Source: Buddleja alternifolia
Taxonomy: Eukaryota > Streptophyta > Magnoliopsida > Lamiales > Scrophulariaceae
DNA: 64,000 nucleotides
Direction of reading: 5' to 3'
Assembly: GCA_019426215.1 (NCBI GenBank)
Contig: CM033399.1
Location: 32,807,022-32,871,021 of the forward strand
Position numbers and translations under genes: made by a program. Each line of letters starts with the position of its first letter. Positions within the stretch are counted from its first letter, which is position 1. Below, in pieces: positions 9,534 to 19,033 of this stretch. The notes beneath the pieces were generated by a model that saw nothing but the letters and a program-made list of their open reading frames with translations, had not been told where the DNA came from and ran no database searches.

Positions 9534-12418
9534 GCCACCGTTTGTTTGCATGGGAATGGAATCAAAATTGGGAATTTAATTACCATAAATTAAATATTTA
9601 TGTTTGGTACAAGATTTTGATTTTAAGGAAAGTAATCACATTCCCCAAAAGTGGGAATCCTCCAACTTAAAACTGGGAATCAGAATCCCAATTAAAACGA
9701 GGTTTTGTGATTACTTTCCCACGGTAATCCTAACTGAACCTTAATTTGACTCTCTTGCCCACGTCTCTTTCTTTCCACCAGTTTCAGAGTCTTCCCATCT
9801 CTCCCACCATTCACGTTCTCTATCACTCCTCCAAGGTTAGGGTTTCTCATCTTCCCTCAGGCACGAAAACTTCATATCTTCTTCTCTTCTTTGGTATAAT
9901 AATTAAATTTATTCCTATTCTTCCTCTTCAACACAATTATTCAAACAAGCTACAAGTTGTTTATAATATTAGATTCGTATATTGAATTTTTCCGGCAATT
10001 TAAACTCGTCTGCATATGAATTAGTTGTATATTTGAGTATTTGTTCTAGGCCTTGAGTTGTGTGCCTATTTTTTTTTTTCCTGAAAAATTTGAAGTGTCT
10101 CATGGCTGAAAAGTTCAATTCTTAGAAAGGGTACATGTCTCCTTATTTAAGCACTCACGCCGTGATGGATTAAAAAGACTTATCTTATTCATTTTGTTTT
10201 TTATTCTCTTGTACAAGATTGTGGAAAAAAAACAGCACTCCATATTAATTAGTCAAGAAGTTTGTTGCTAAATTCTCAAATCCTTTGAGTATACAATTAC
10301 AAATGTATTAAACAATCAATTGAATATTCTAGTTTGTCTTTGAAAGTGCAATTAGATGTCAGGTTGGATGATCCCATTCCTTTAAGACAATTCATATTGA
10401 TATCTATTGCGGTATATTTCTACGGATTGAAGTGTTTTTTCTTATTTTTTAATTATTATGCGAAGTCTCTTTAATTTATTTCTTAGACTTTAATGTATAT
10501 TTCTTTTATTTCATTAGGTTATCCTTCAATTTGTTCACCAATATGGCTCGATTGACTTTATCTAGAGGAAAGAAAGTACTTTATTTGACATTGGAATGGT
10601 ATATGGACCAGTTAAATATTTTGACATGGACATTTTACCTTATATGTGTCATTGTGATGCATCATGTGAAAAATATTGTCTAAGGTCAAAATATAGGCTA
10701 AGGGATTACAAAAGAAGCTTGTATCTAGATGGATTAATTTACGAGAGTGACAAAACTTGTTACAAAGAGCTTCGTATGGATAGATTCATGTTCAGAAGAT
10801 TGTGTTGTATGCTTCAAGCTACTGGGTTGAAGGAAAATCCGCATATTCAATCTCGTTATAAACTTTTGAAAAAACAATATCAACATTTCTATGATTTACG
10901 AGCTGCTGGTCAAGGAAGTGGGTTTGGGTGGGATGACAATAGAAAATGTTTAACAACAAGTACTGATGTATGGAAAGAATATATGCAGGTATACGTAATT
11001 TGCCTCTCCGTTTGTTTATTTAATTCTTATCATTTGTGGTGTATATTATTCATCATATTCATTACTATTTTACAGAGTCATTCAAGTTGTGGTTTTCTTA
11101 AAAAACCTTTCATTCATTATCACCAACTTGCTATTATTTGGGGAAAAGATCGAGCAACTGGCAATAATTCGGAAGCAACAAGAGATATCATTGAGGATCT
11201 GGATAATGAACAAGAAGAAGAAAACGATGATAACACTGACACAATGGCCGGCTTGGATGATATTGATTCTCGCTTTACTCAGCCTTCAACTGTCAAACGG
11301 TCTGATGGAGAAAGTTCTAAACAAGGACCACGAAAAAGAAGAAAAAGCGCTGATGGTTTGATGTCGGGTTTAAAAGATATTGCTGAGATGATGGGTAATC
11401 ATTTGAAAGAAAGTAGAGAACAAATGTCAAATATGATTAATGTTATAGCTGCACCCGAACAACAAAATATGGATAACCGACAGAAGCTAAATGAAGAGCT
11501 ACGAAAAATCAGTAGTTTATTGTTAAGTGAGCGATTCAAAGTTGGAAGGGAGCTAGTATGCGATAAAGACTCACTGGACTATTTCTTTACCATTGAAGAT
11601 GATGAGAAAGAAGTCTTTGTGAGAGAGCTTCTACAAAGCCTAGAGAAATAGTTATTTTTTTATATTTCACTTGGACGATGTTTTCTTTATTTATGGAGTA
11701 GTTAACTATTGAACTTCTTATTTAGGTGGAGTGATATTGTTCTTTTAATTTTCACTGTGATTGAGGATGGTTGATTTCATTACACCCCCAGGTTTATGTT
11801 CCATCCGAGTATTCACAAATGGTTTATCGAGTATGAATTTATGTTATTCTTATTGACAACTAATCTTAGTTGTTTCAAATAAACTTTTTTTGTATATTTG
11901 AATTTTTTTGTTTTTTATATTTATTGAAATTTTTATATCTATAGTCAATGTGGCGATGCACAAAAATGAGCTAAGTAATACTCTTGAGGGTGTTGGGCAA
12001 CAAGACGTGTATGTGCAGCCATTGGTGCATGTATTCAAACTATCTTGTTTGTATCAAGCTTATCAGTTTGTACCACCAAAAAAAAAATTAAACTTTTTTT
12101 ATTGTTTTTGTTGATATATATATTGTATGGAGTTCTGTTTTGCAGTGGGATATATGGCGTTATACTTTGTAATAGAACAAAATAGAGAACAAAATAAGAT
12201 ATATAATATAAGGGTATTTTAGTTAAAAAATTTAATTATAAATTGCATTCCTTTTTCTATGTGTAGCAACCAAACACAAATAAAGGAATTTAATTTATTT
12301 TTTGCCTTAATTTGCTAGACACAACCAAACATTATTATGAAATTTGATAACCAGGAATTTGATTTCCAGTTATCTGATTCCCAATTTTGATTTCATTCCC
12401 ATACAAACAAACGGAGCC
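9534..12418 (+). mobile_element. PIF/Harbinger-type DNA transposon, internally deleted
   Basis: The left end (9534 on) reads GCCACCGTTTGTTTGCATGG and is followed by GAATGGAATCAAAATTGGGAA. The right end, reverse-complemented from 12418, reads GGCTCCGTTTGTTTGTATGG, followed by GAATGAAATCAAAATTGGGAA. This is a terminal inverted repeat of about 41 bp with few mismatches. TTA follows the right end, but the left flank is CAC, so the expected 3-bp duplication is not intact. The element holds one gene of mixed PIF origin and lacks the DDE nuclease, so it should be non-autonomous. The 5' leader contains a CT-rich UTR-like stretch at about 9746-9850. Confidence 0.8.
10596..11651 (+). CDS. Chimeric PIF protein: Harbinger transposase N-terminus fused to Myb/SANT-like domain
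   Basis: Residues about 30-78 (RSLYLDGLIYESDKTCYKEL, then RMDRFMFRRLCCMLQATGLK) match the N-terminal helical part that precedes the DDE nuclease in Harbinger transposases (HARBI1 type). From ENPHIQSRYKLLKKQYQ onward the sequence is instead the second half of the Myb/SANT-like DNA-binding protein that is the other gene of PIF elements: GSGFGWDD, WKEYMQ, then FLKKPFIHYHQLAIIWGKDR and ATG. An acidic stretch, a basic KRRK patch that could be a nuclear signal, and a helical tail follow. An intron with GT..AG ends fits 10989-11075; splicing joins KEYMQ to SHSSCGF and gives 322 residues. It is 87 nt and in frame, so unspliced RNA is also open (351). No stop or frameshift is present. The DDE catalytic part is absent. 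The likely origin is a deletion fusing two neighbouring transposon genes; a DNA-binding or regulatory function is inference. Confidence 0.7.
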   Translation: MVYGPVKYFDMDILPYMCHCDASCEKYCLRSKYRLRDYKRSLYLDGLIYESDKTCYKELRMDRFMFRRLCCMLQATGLKENPHIQSRYKLLKKQYQHFYDLRAAGQGSGFGWDDNRKCLTTSTDVWKEYMQVYVICLSVCLFNSYHLWCILFIIFITILQSHSSCGFLKKPFIHYHQLAIIWGKDRATGNNSEATRDIIEDLDNEQEEENDDNTDTMAGLDDIDSRFTQPSTVKRSDGESSKQGPRKRRKSADGLMSGLKDIAEMMGNHLKESREQMSNMINVIAAPEQQNMDNRQKLNEELRKISSLLLSERFKVGRELVCDKDSLDYFFTIEDDEKEVFVRELLQSLEK

Positions 12419-12937
12419 TTAATAAAATAGAGTCTAATGCATCACCAACTCGTAGACGTTCTGATTTGCTTTTAGGTTGAATCTAGAGTTTTTCTTCTAA
12501 TTTATGTTCTATGTAGAATTTTTGAATTCTAGTTTTTTTTTCTTTTTTTTAGATAATCGCTTACATGTATTAATTACATTATATATATGAATCATCAATC
12601 AGCATATATCACTACTACTAAATTACAACAGCTTACAATTATCAATATATTAGAGAAAGACTCATACGTCCAAGACCTCTAATATTTTGAGATATTAGTT
12701 ACAGTAGAGCTAGCCATCGAATGACAATATAGTTTAGTGTCAATTAAAATCCAAATGCAAGCAAAATAATATATGTATATTTTTATAATAGAAACATACA
12801 TATTATACTATAATATATTATTATACATGTACAGATCTATGAAAAAGCAAAGAAGAGGAAAAGTGGAAAACTGGCACGGAAGAGCCGGTTGGAATAAGGT
12901 TTTGGAAGAAAGATTAAAAGCGGAGGAAATCAAAAAT
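12419..12937. other. Intergenic
   Basis: AT-rich stretch with 'atatatat' words. No gene or element could be supported. A 66-codon frame at 12773-12973 has no domain and runs into the hAT-like element. Confidence 0.4.
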
Positions 12938-13604
12938 AGGGTTGTTCACGGTTTGGTTAACCGATCGAATTGAATCGAAATCAAAATTTTCGCTTTAGGA
13001 TTTTCGAAAATTTTAGTTTTCGGTTCGGTTTCGATTTTCATCATCGGTTAACCAAACCGAAATCCGAATAGGTTTAAAAATAATATATAATTTTATATTT
13101 ATAGGGGACCATTGTAGGATTTCTATAAAATGTAGGGGCCAAAATAAGAAATTATAATAAAATTAAAACCCCAACCCACTTACCCCATTCCCACGCTGCC
13201 TCAGATTCAGATTCAAAAACTCCGCCTTTCATTCACTCTCTGCCTCAAGCTCAACAAGAACTAGTCTGCCGCCGCCTCCTCCAATCCGCCTCCCTCTCTC
13301 GCTCTGCTCTCCCATTCCATTTTTCAAACCTTAGGTTAAAAATTAAAATTGTAATTTTGTTTTAGATTTGTGTTTTTCTTGTTGAAATGTCTTTATGTTT
13401 TCATGAGTTTTGAGGATAATTGCATTCGAAATTCTAAATTTTCCTAACAATTAAAAAACAAAAAGAATTGGGTCAAAATTCGGTTAACCGAAATGCCATC
13501 TGTTAAAACTGAACCGAACCGGTCCTTCATGGTTCGGTTTCGACTTCGTATTTTGCCGAATTGAAATTTCGATTCGATTCGGTATTAACCATTTGAACAG
13601 CTTA
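12938..13604. mobile_element. hAT-like non-autonomous element with UTR-like interior
   Basis: The left end reads TAGGGTTGTTCACGGTTTGG and the right end, reverse-complemented, reads AAGCTGTTCAAATGGTTAAT. Both are followed inward by many 'ggttaacc', 'cggttcggtt' and 'tttcg' words, as in common plant hAT elements. No 8-bp duplication is visible. The centre (about 13165-13345) is CT-rich and resembles the 5' leader of a plant gene ('ccgccgcctcctcc', 'ccctctctcgctctgctctcc'). No reading frame follows it. Confidence 0.55.
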
Positions 13605-13805
13605 GGAGTTGGGCCTTGCTTTGATAAAGATAGTGCGGCTTGGATTGGACTGTACATCATCCAAAAGAAAGGCATTTTCCAAAAAAAAAAAAAGAAGGGT
13701 ATTTTAGTAATCTAGTCTTAATAGATATGAGTAAAATTCCATTTCTAACCCCTAATTGTTTTTTGCTTGGGCAGCTAAAATAAATGGGCAAAGATCATAA
13801 ACCAC

Positions 13806-14958
13806 ATGAGTTTGTCTTGCAATATGGATTTTCCCACCCCAATTTTACTTGAAATCTTTTTCAGACTCCCAATATACGCTATCATCCGATGCAAAATAGT
13901 TTGCAAATCATGGTTCAATCTCCTATGTGACCCATATTTCGCGAATGTATATACGAGGAATCCTCCTTTCACGGCCTTTTTCCTCTCGGAGAAGTGTTTA
14001 CGCAACTCCACAGATTGCTTTTTGCTTGAATTTTCTGAAGAATATGGGAATTATATTCGGACCCCGATAACAATTCGGCCGAGACTGCCTGATCGTTTGG
14101 AAGCAGAGTCTGCACTATTCGTTATAGATTCGTCCAAAGGCTTACTTTGCTTATGTGAGCATAAATTTGTTTCTTCTTTCGTGGTTGAAACAGTTTATAT
14201 CAGCAACCCGATCACGGGCGAGTGTGTTGCGCTCCCACAACATCAAGTACGTAGCAGCGACGAGAGCTTTATACTCTATGAATTTGGTTTTAGTTCGTCT
14301 ACTAATAACTTTTAAGGTCATGAGATTTGTTTATACATCCGTACAGCCCGGCAACGAGAAAGTAGAAATTGAGATTTTCACCGTTGGTGTTGATTGTGGA
14401 TGGAGATGTTTGGAAGAACTGTCGTTGTCGATCTCATTTTCTTTTTGGCCAGAGGGAATTACTTTCAATGGAGCGTATCACTGGATTAAAAGAGTTGATA
14501 GAAATTGTCATTCGATATGTACATTTGATCTTGGGAAAGAAAAGGAAGGCCGGGATATAAAGCCCCCTCCCTTGTTGCGGAATATTCGGAGCACGAGCTT
14601 AGCTTCGTTGAACAATCATCTCTGCCTCGTTAACCATCCCGATTCGTCTCATATTGCTATATGGACAATGAATGAGTTTGGAGTTGAATCATTTTGGACT
14701 AAAGATGTTATATTGCAAAGCTGGTTTCCTTCTCCTTTGTGTTTTGAGAAACTTTTTCCGATTGCAATGTTACGAAATGGAGCCATACTTTTGAAGGATT
14801 TTGAGAACAACTGTATCATCTTTTGTGATCCCAAACAGAAGAAATCTGCTAGAATTTTAGTAATTGATGTGGAGGGTGCAAGTGTTAGTTTAATATCCGT
14901 CAACACTTATGCTCCAAGCTTTTCTTCACTCAAGGAGCTTATAATGAGAGGACAATGA
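13806..14958 (+). pseudogene. F-box protein with F-box associated domain (copy 1), one-base frameshift
   Basis: F-box proteins of this type are substrate-recognition subunits of SCF ubiquitin ligases. Residues about 7-45 form the F-box (MDFPTPILLEIFFRLPIYAI, RCKIVCKSWFNLLCDPYFA). The rest matches an F-box associated domain: SSKGLLCLCEH, YISNPITGECVALPQH, then FTVGVDCGWRC, WTMNEFG and FPIAMLRNGAILL. The frame breaks at 14310-14313, where four T stand. Copy 2 has three T at this place (AATAACTTTAAGG) and reads through. With three T the gene would have about 383 residues, a normal length for the family. The sole defect sits in a T-run, so a sequencing error is possible. A second ATG at 13824 could also serve as start. 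Copies 2 and 3 downstream are far more damaged. Confidence 0.85.
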
Positions 14959-15200
14959 AGCTAATGTCTTTGGATTAATCGTGCTTTAGTAGACACTTAC
15001 TATTATTGTTTTTTCTATAATGCTGGCATATTAACTGATTTTTGATTCTTGGTAGTTTATTGCTGTTGCATTTGAACATTTTATTCTTTAAGACATGGAA
15101 TAATTCCATCGGATATAGATATGGATGCAGTTCGTTGGATCTTGTCCTTAAAAATTACTATCTTCTAGGCTATTATATGAAATTGTCTAACGTTTTGGTG
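14959..15200 (+). other. 3' flank of F-box copy 1, shared with the other copies
   Basis: The stretch 'gattcttggtagtttatt', 'gttgcatttgaaca', 'gacatgga.taattcca' recurs after copies 2 and 3 (near 37165-37240 and 42225-42300) and near relic 4 (3100-3165). The duplications therefore carried 3' sequence along. It is non-coding. Bases 15201-15427 hold nothing recognised. Confidence 0.6.
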
Positions 15201-15427
15201 TGTTGTTCACTGGGAGCTTAAACAATAGGCCGATTTTTGGAGCTTCTGAAAATCCGATCCTTCACGTTGAGACTTATTCCGGTTCATGTTGCATCAATAA
15301 TCGTGTTCATGTTACGTAATAATTGTGAGTATGCTGAAATTTTAAACGTCTCAATTCTCTAATAATCATTTTTAGATAGACTACTCATACCGAATGTATC
15401 CATGTATTCATTGTGTTTTACATTAGG

Positions 15428-15860
15428 CATTACAACAAAAAGTAATATTTATGACAAAATTTGAAGTAACAATGTTAAAATTGTCACTAGATATTTATAA
15501 TGAGTGACAATAATTTTTGTTTTGTCACAATAAAAAATTTTAGTGACAAGAGTTTCTATAAAGTTATCACTATTGACAATTAGTGACACATATATAGTGA
15601 CAATACATATAAAGTGACAACTATAATTGTTGTCACTAAGTTGTCACAAAAGATGTGTCACTAATTGTCAATAGTGACAACAATTTCCTTGTCACTAATT
15701 ATCAAGAGTGACAATTTCTATACAAATCTTGTCACTATTAAACATGTATAGCATATTTTAGTGACAAGAACAAAGTTTTTGTCACTAAAATTTGATAATT
15801 AGTGACAACTTTGATATTGTTACTTACATTTTGTCACCAATGTCTTATTTTTTTGTAGTG
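15428..15860. mobile_element. CACTA-type foldback MITE, 433 bp
   Basis: The ends are CATTACAACAAAAAG on the left and, reverse-complemented, CACTACAAAAAAATAAG on the right. AGG flanks both sides (15425-15427 and 15861-15863); a 3-bp duplication and CACTA-like ends indicate the En/Spm superfamily. Inside, about 18 copies of GTGACA or its complement TGTCAC lie in both orientations, mostly as TAGTGACAA / TTGTCACTA. Large parts of the element could fold on themselves. There is no coding frame. Confidence 0.85.
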
Positions 15861-16017
15861 AGGTGATTTTAGCTTAATTGATTTTTATAATAATGGTTCT
15901 TTTGTAAAATTTGATTTTGAAAAAAATATTGTGTGCACGATTAATATTTGCATTAATCATGCCTTGATAGATTCTTCTAATGATGTTATTAATTTTTGTG
16001 AGTAAATAAATTAAAGG

Positions 16018-16215
16018 TTAGATCAGATGAAACTCGTAGTGGCTACCCAACAAAGAGAACTTAACTCGTAACGATGAGCTGAGGTTTGAACTCGTGATAT
16101 TCAAGTGGAATGTTAGAGACTTAGCACTAAACCACCATACGAAATCATAATATTCAAGTGAAACGTTAGAGAAATCACTATGCCATCGTGCCGATGGTGC
16201 TGGACCAAGATGTTT
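16018..16215 (-). repeat. Possible tRNA-headed SINE, decayed
   Basis: The minus strand shows TGGTTTAGTGCTAAG (A-box-like) and, about 35 bp on, GAGTTCAAACCTC (B-box-like, two changes from GGTTCGANNCC), then 'agctcatcgttacgagtt' and 'gccactacgagtttcatct'. Related sequence ('gatgaaacttgtattgactatc') lies in the F-box 3' flanks near 37735 and 42805. No A-tail or target duplication was found. Confidence 0.4.
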
Positions 16216-16263
16216 TGCCTTTAAAACAATGTTTTGTACGACGGTTGACTTAGGTCTTGGCAT

Positions 16264-17476
16264 TTCAGATGATCTATTTTAAAATTATGTTTATTTTGCA
16301 TTTAACTTTATATGCAAGATGATATAAAATCTATACCATGTGTATATTTAAGAAAAAAATTTATATACAGCAAATGCTATGACCAAACTTGGTTTAATTC
16401 ATGAGATGAAGACACTTGAATCTCCAATTTTGGGGGTAGTCTATCTACTTGAGCAAGATAAGGCTAGTAACATCTCCAATTGAGCCCGCGACGATGATGG
16501 CAACAGTGGTGATAGAGGTCATTGCTTCATCAAATCATTGTGGACAGAAAAAAAAAAAAGACGCTAAAATTTTTAGAGAATAGAGATATAAAAGCAATAG
16601 CTAACCACCGAAAATTAGGAGATTTTTTCCCATCAATTTTGGGTTTTCCCCTTTTTCACAATTACGATTTCGTTTTTTCTTCCAAGTAGAATTAACATGA
16701 TATTAAATTATTGAAAGTAAAACAAAGATCAAGTGAAATATGGTATTAAAAATAAAATATATCAGTCTATAAAAGAAATTCATTTTTGCCACCAACAGGA
16801 ATATCAAAGACGAATTTCCTCTTAAATAGACGATCACGAAGGCGTCCTGGCCCAAATTACGGCCGATTCATAACCAAAACGAACCCATTTACAGTAGAGA
16901 GTTTCGTTGTTTTCTTGGGATAAGAATACGGATACGGATATGAAATGCTGACACATTTCCAAATTTTAAAATACAATACACCAATGATACATTTATGTAT
17001 ATGCAAGTATAATAGTTAAAAATAAATTTAATTTAATAGATTCATTTATAAATAAAATTTTATCTAGTTCTTTAAATTTCTTTATTATTTATTTAACTTT
17101 TAAATTTTAATTTTTAACAATACACCCAAAACATTATCTCTTTTCCTATTTTAACCCAAAAAATATTGTATAATATTAGGAGTTGAGAAAGGCACTCCAC
17201 ATTCTTTTTAAATTAACTAAGCTGACTATAATGTCCCTCAAATATCATATAGAATTCTCATTAATATTAAAAATGAACTTAATAATCTCTTCTAAATGAA
17301 TTTTGAATAATATGTTTTAATTCTTTTTTGTGAAAATAATATCAAGTAAAATTGCTTTTTCTCAAGCATCTTTGTAGAAATAAAAAAAATCTACTTTTCA
17401 TCAGTGCAATAAGACTAATCATCTTGCCATAGATATTCAAATCACGATATGATTCTATCAAACTTATTAAATGATA
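16264..17476. other. Intergenic, AT-rich
   Basis: No reading frame, RNA or transposon ends could be supported in these 1.2 kb. The short direct repeat 'ggatacggatat' near 16930 is the only regularity seen. Confidence 0.4.
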
Positions 17477-18180
17477 CGTGTTGCTCATTTTTTTTTAGGT
17501 GAACATTGAATTATATACCCACTAAAACTCTGTATAAAACAAGCAAAGGCACATACTGATTACCCCTTATCTACAGTAATCATCATGCCCCTCAAAAGAA
17601 CAAACTATACATCATCAAGCCTTAACAAAAAAAAAAAAACAATCTAATGAGTAATAATTTATAAGTAATGGCTATCCCTGTTTGTCAGTTTCCAATTCAA
17701 GCAGCCCACAATCCTCATTTTCAGACAGTTAAAGACTTCATTTTCAGTTGATTCCACTCGGTTAATTAATACGTGTTGCTCATTTACTCCACAGTAAATA
17801 TTAGATTTTTTTTTGTTGAATATTGAAAATTAATATTAAAAAAAAATTACCCCTTATCTACAGTAATCAGCATGCCCTCAAAAGAACAAACTATACATCA
17901 TCAAGCCTTAACCAAAAAAAACAATCTAATGAGTAATAATTTATAAGTAATGGCTATCCCTGTTTGCCCGTTTCCTATTCAAGCAGCCCACAATCCTCAT
18001 TTTCAGAAAGTTAAAGACTTCATTTTCAGTTGATTCCACTCGGTTAATACGTGTTGCTCATTTACTCCATAGTAAATATTAGATTTTTTTTTGTTGAATA
18101 TTGAAAATTAATATTGAAAAAAAATCCATAGTAAATATTAGAATTTTTTTTTTTTAACATTGAAAATTAATATAACATTA
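17477..18180. repeat. Tandem duplication of about 290 bp plus partial copies
   Basis: Copy 1 (about 17557-17845) and copy 2 (about 17848-18125) both run from 'taccccttatctacagtaatca' through 'gaacaaactatacatcatca', 'taatggctatccctgtttg', 'cagcccacaatcctcatttt' and 'gattccactcggttaa' to 'gaatattgaaaattaatatt'. A third piece (18126-18175) repeats only the last 50 bases. The word 'acgtgttgctcattt' also occurs before copy 1 at 17477. The copies are very similar, so the duplication is fairly recent. It is non-coding. Confidence 0.85.
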
Positions 18181-18869
18181 AAGGCCTAAAAACTATAAAA
18201 AAGTAAAGTAATCTTCAGGTCATATTACACTGAGTTAGTATTAGAGAACTCAATATGTCCACCTAGAATAATAGCTAATTTTATTTTTTGTAAAATTACA
18301 TGAAAAGATAATTGTCAATTTTATTAAAAATAAAATAACATTTATTCTAATTTGGCTCTAAATAAATAAGTAAAAGTTTTAGTCATATCTACGAACTTCT
18401 TTTTACATATTATTTACGGTAGTTATCCGTCAATAATAATTTTAAAATTATGAATTATCAAATTTTGAATACTTATTTTACATTCAGTTAGAAATATGGT
18501 ATAAAACTAGATTGTCAAAGAGAATAATAAGAATTACTTTAATAGACTAAAGGGAATTTTGTATGTGTGGTGAAATTTAAATAAAAGTGGAGTGTTTCTA
18601 ACAAAATGTAGAATGTGAAGTGTCTTTATCAATTCCTTATCAAAAGTATACTTTGTCTAGAGTTCAAATTTTGTATCATATACAAAATTCAAAAAAAATT
18701 CTTTTATTTTTATTTTTGAAAACATTTTGAAAATGTCCCCAACGCAATATCCTAGAGAGTGTCTGGAACGGATCCAAGACTTGTTAGTCTAGATGTGGGA
18801 GGTCATGGACATAGGGTTTATGTGGTGATATTAAAAACTATGAACCCGAATTTGTCGGGTCCATATCCT
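18181..18869. other. Intergenic; probable small retroposon tail at its end
   Basis: No gene. The last about 120 bp ('gtgggaggtcatggacat' to 'tgaacccgaatttgtcgggt') followed by an A-run looks like the 3' end of a retroposon on the plus strand. The large LINE then inserted into that A-run. Confidence 0.35.
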
Positions 18870-18886
18870 TAACTTAAAAAAAATAG
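18870..18886. repeat. Target-site duplication of the LINE, left copy
   Basis: The 17-bp TAACTTAAAAAAAATAG here recurs at 25245-25261 on the other side of the LINE. This fixes both ends of the insertion. Confidence 0.9.
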
Positions 18887-19033
18887 TTTTTTTTTTTTAA
18901 CAAAAGCCACCTATGTCATGGTGGGGGGATTTTTCGGGATCCCCTCCCTTCTATATATCAAGAAAAAGGAGTACAAAAGATTTCAAGCCTATCCAACTAG
19001 ACAATAAAAAAAAGGAGTACTACTCCCTTACAA

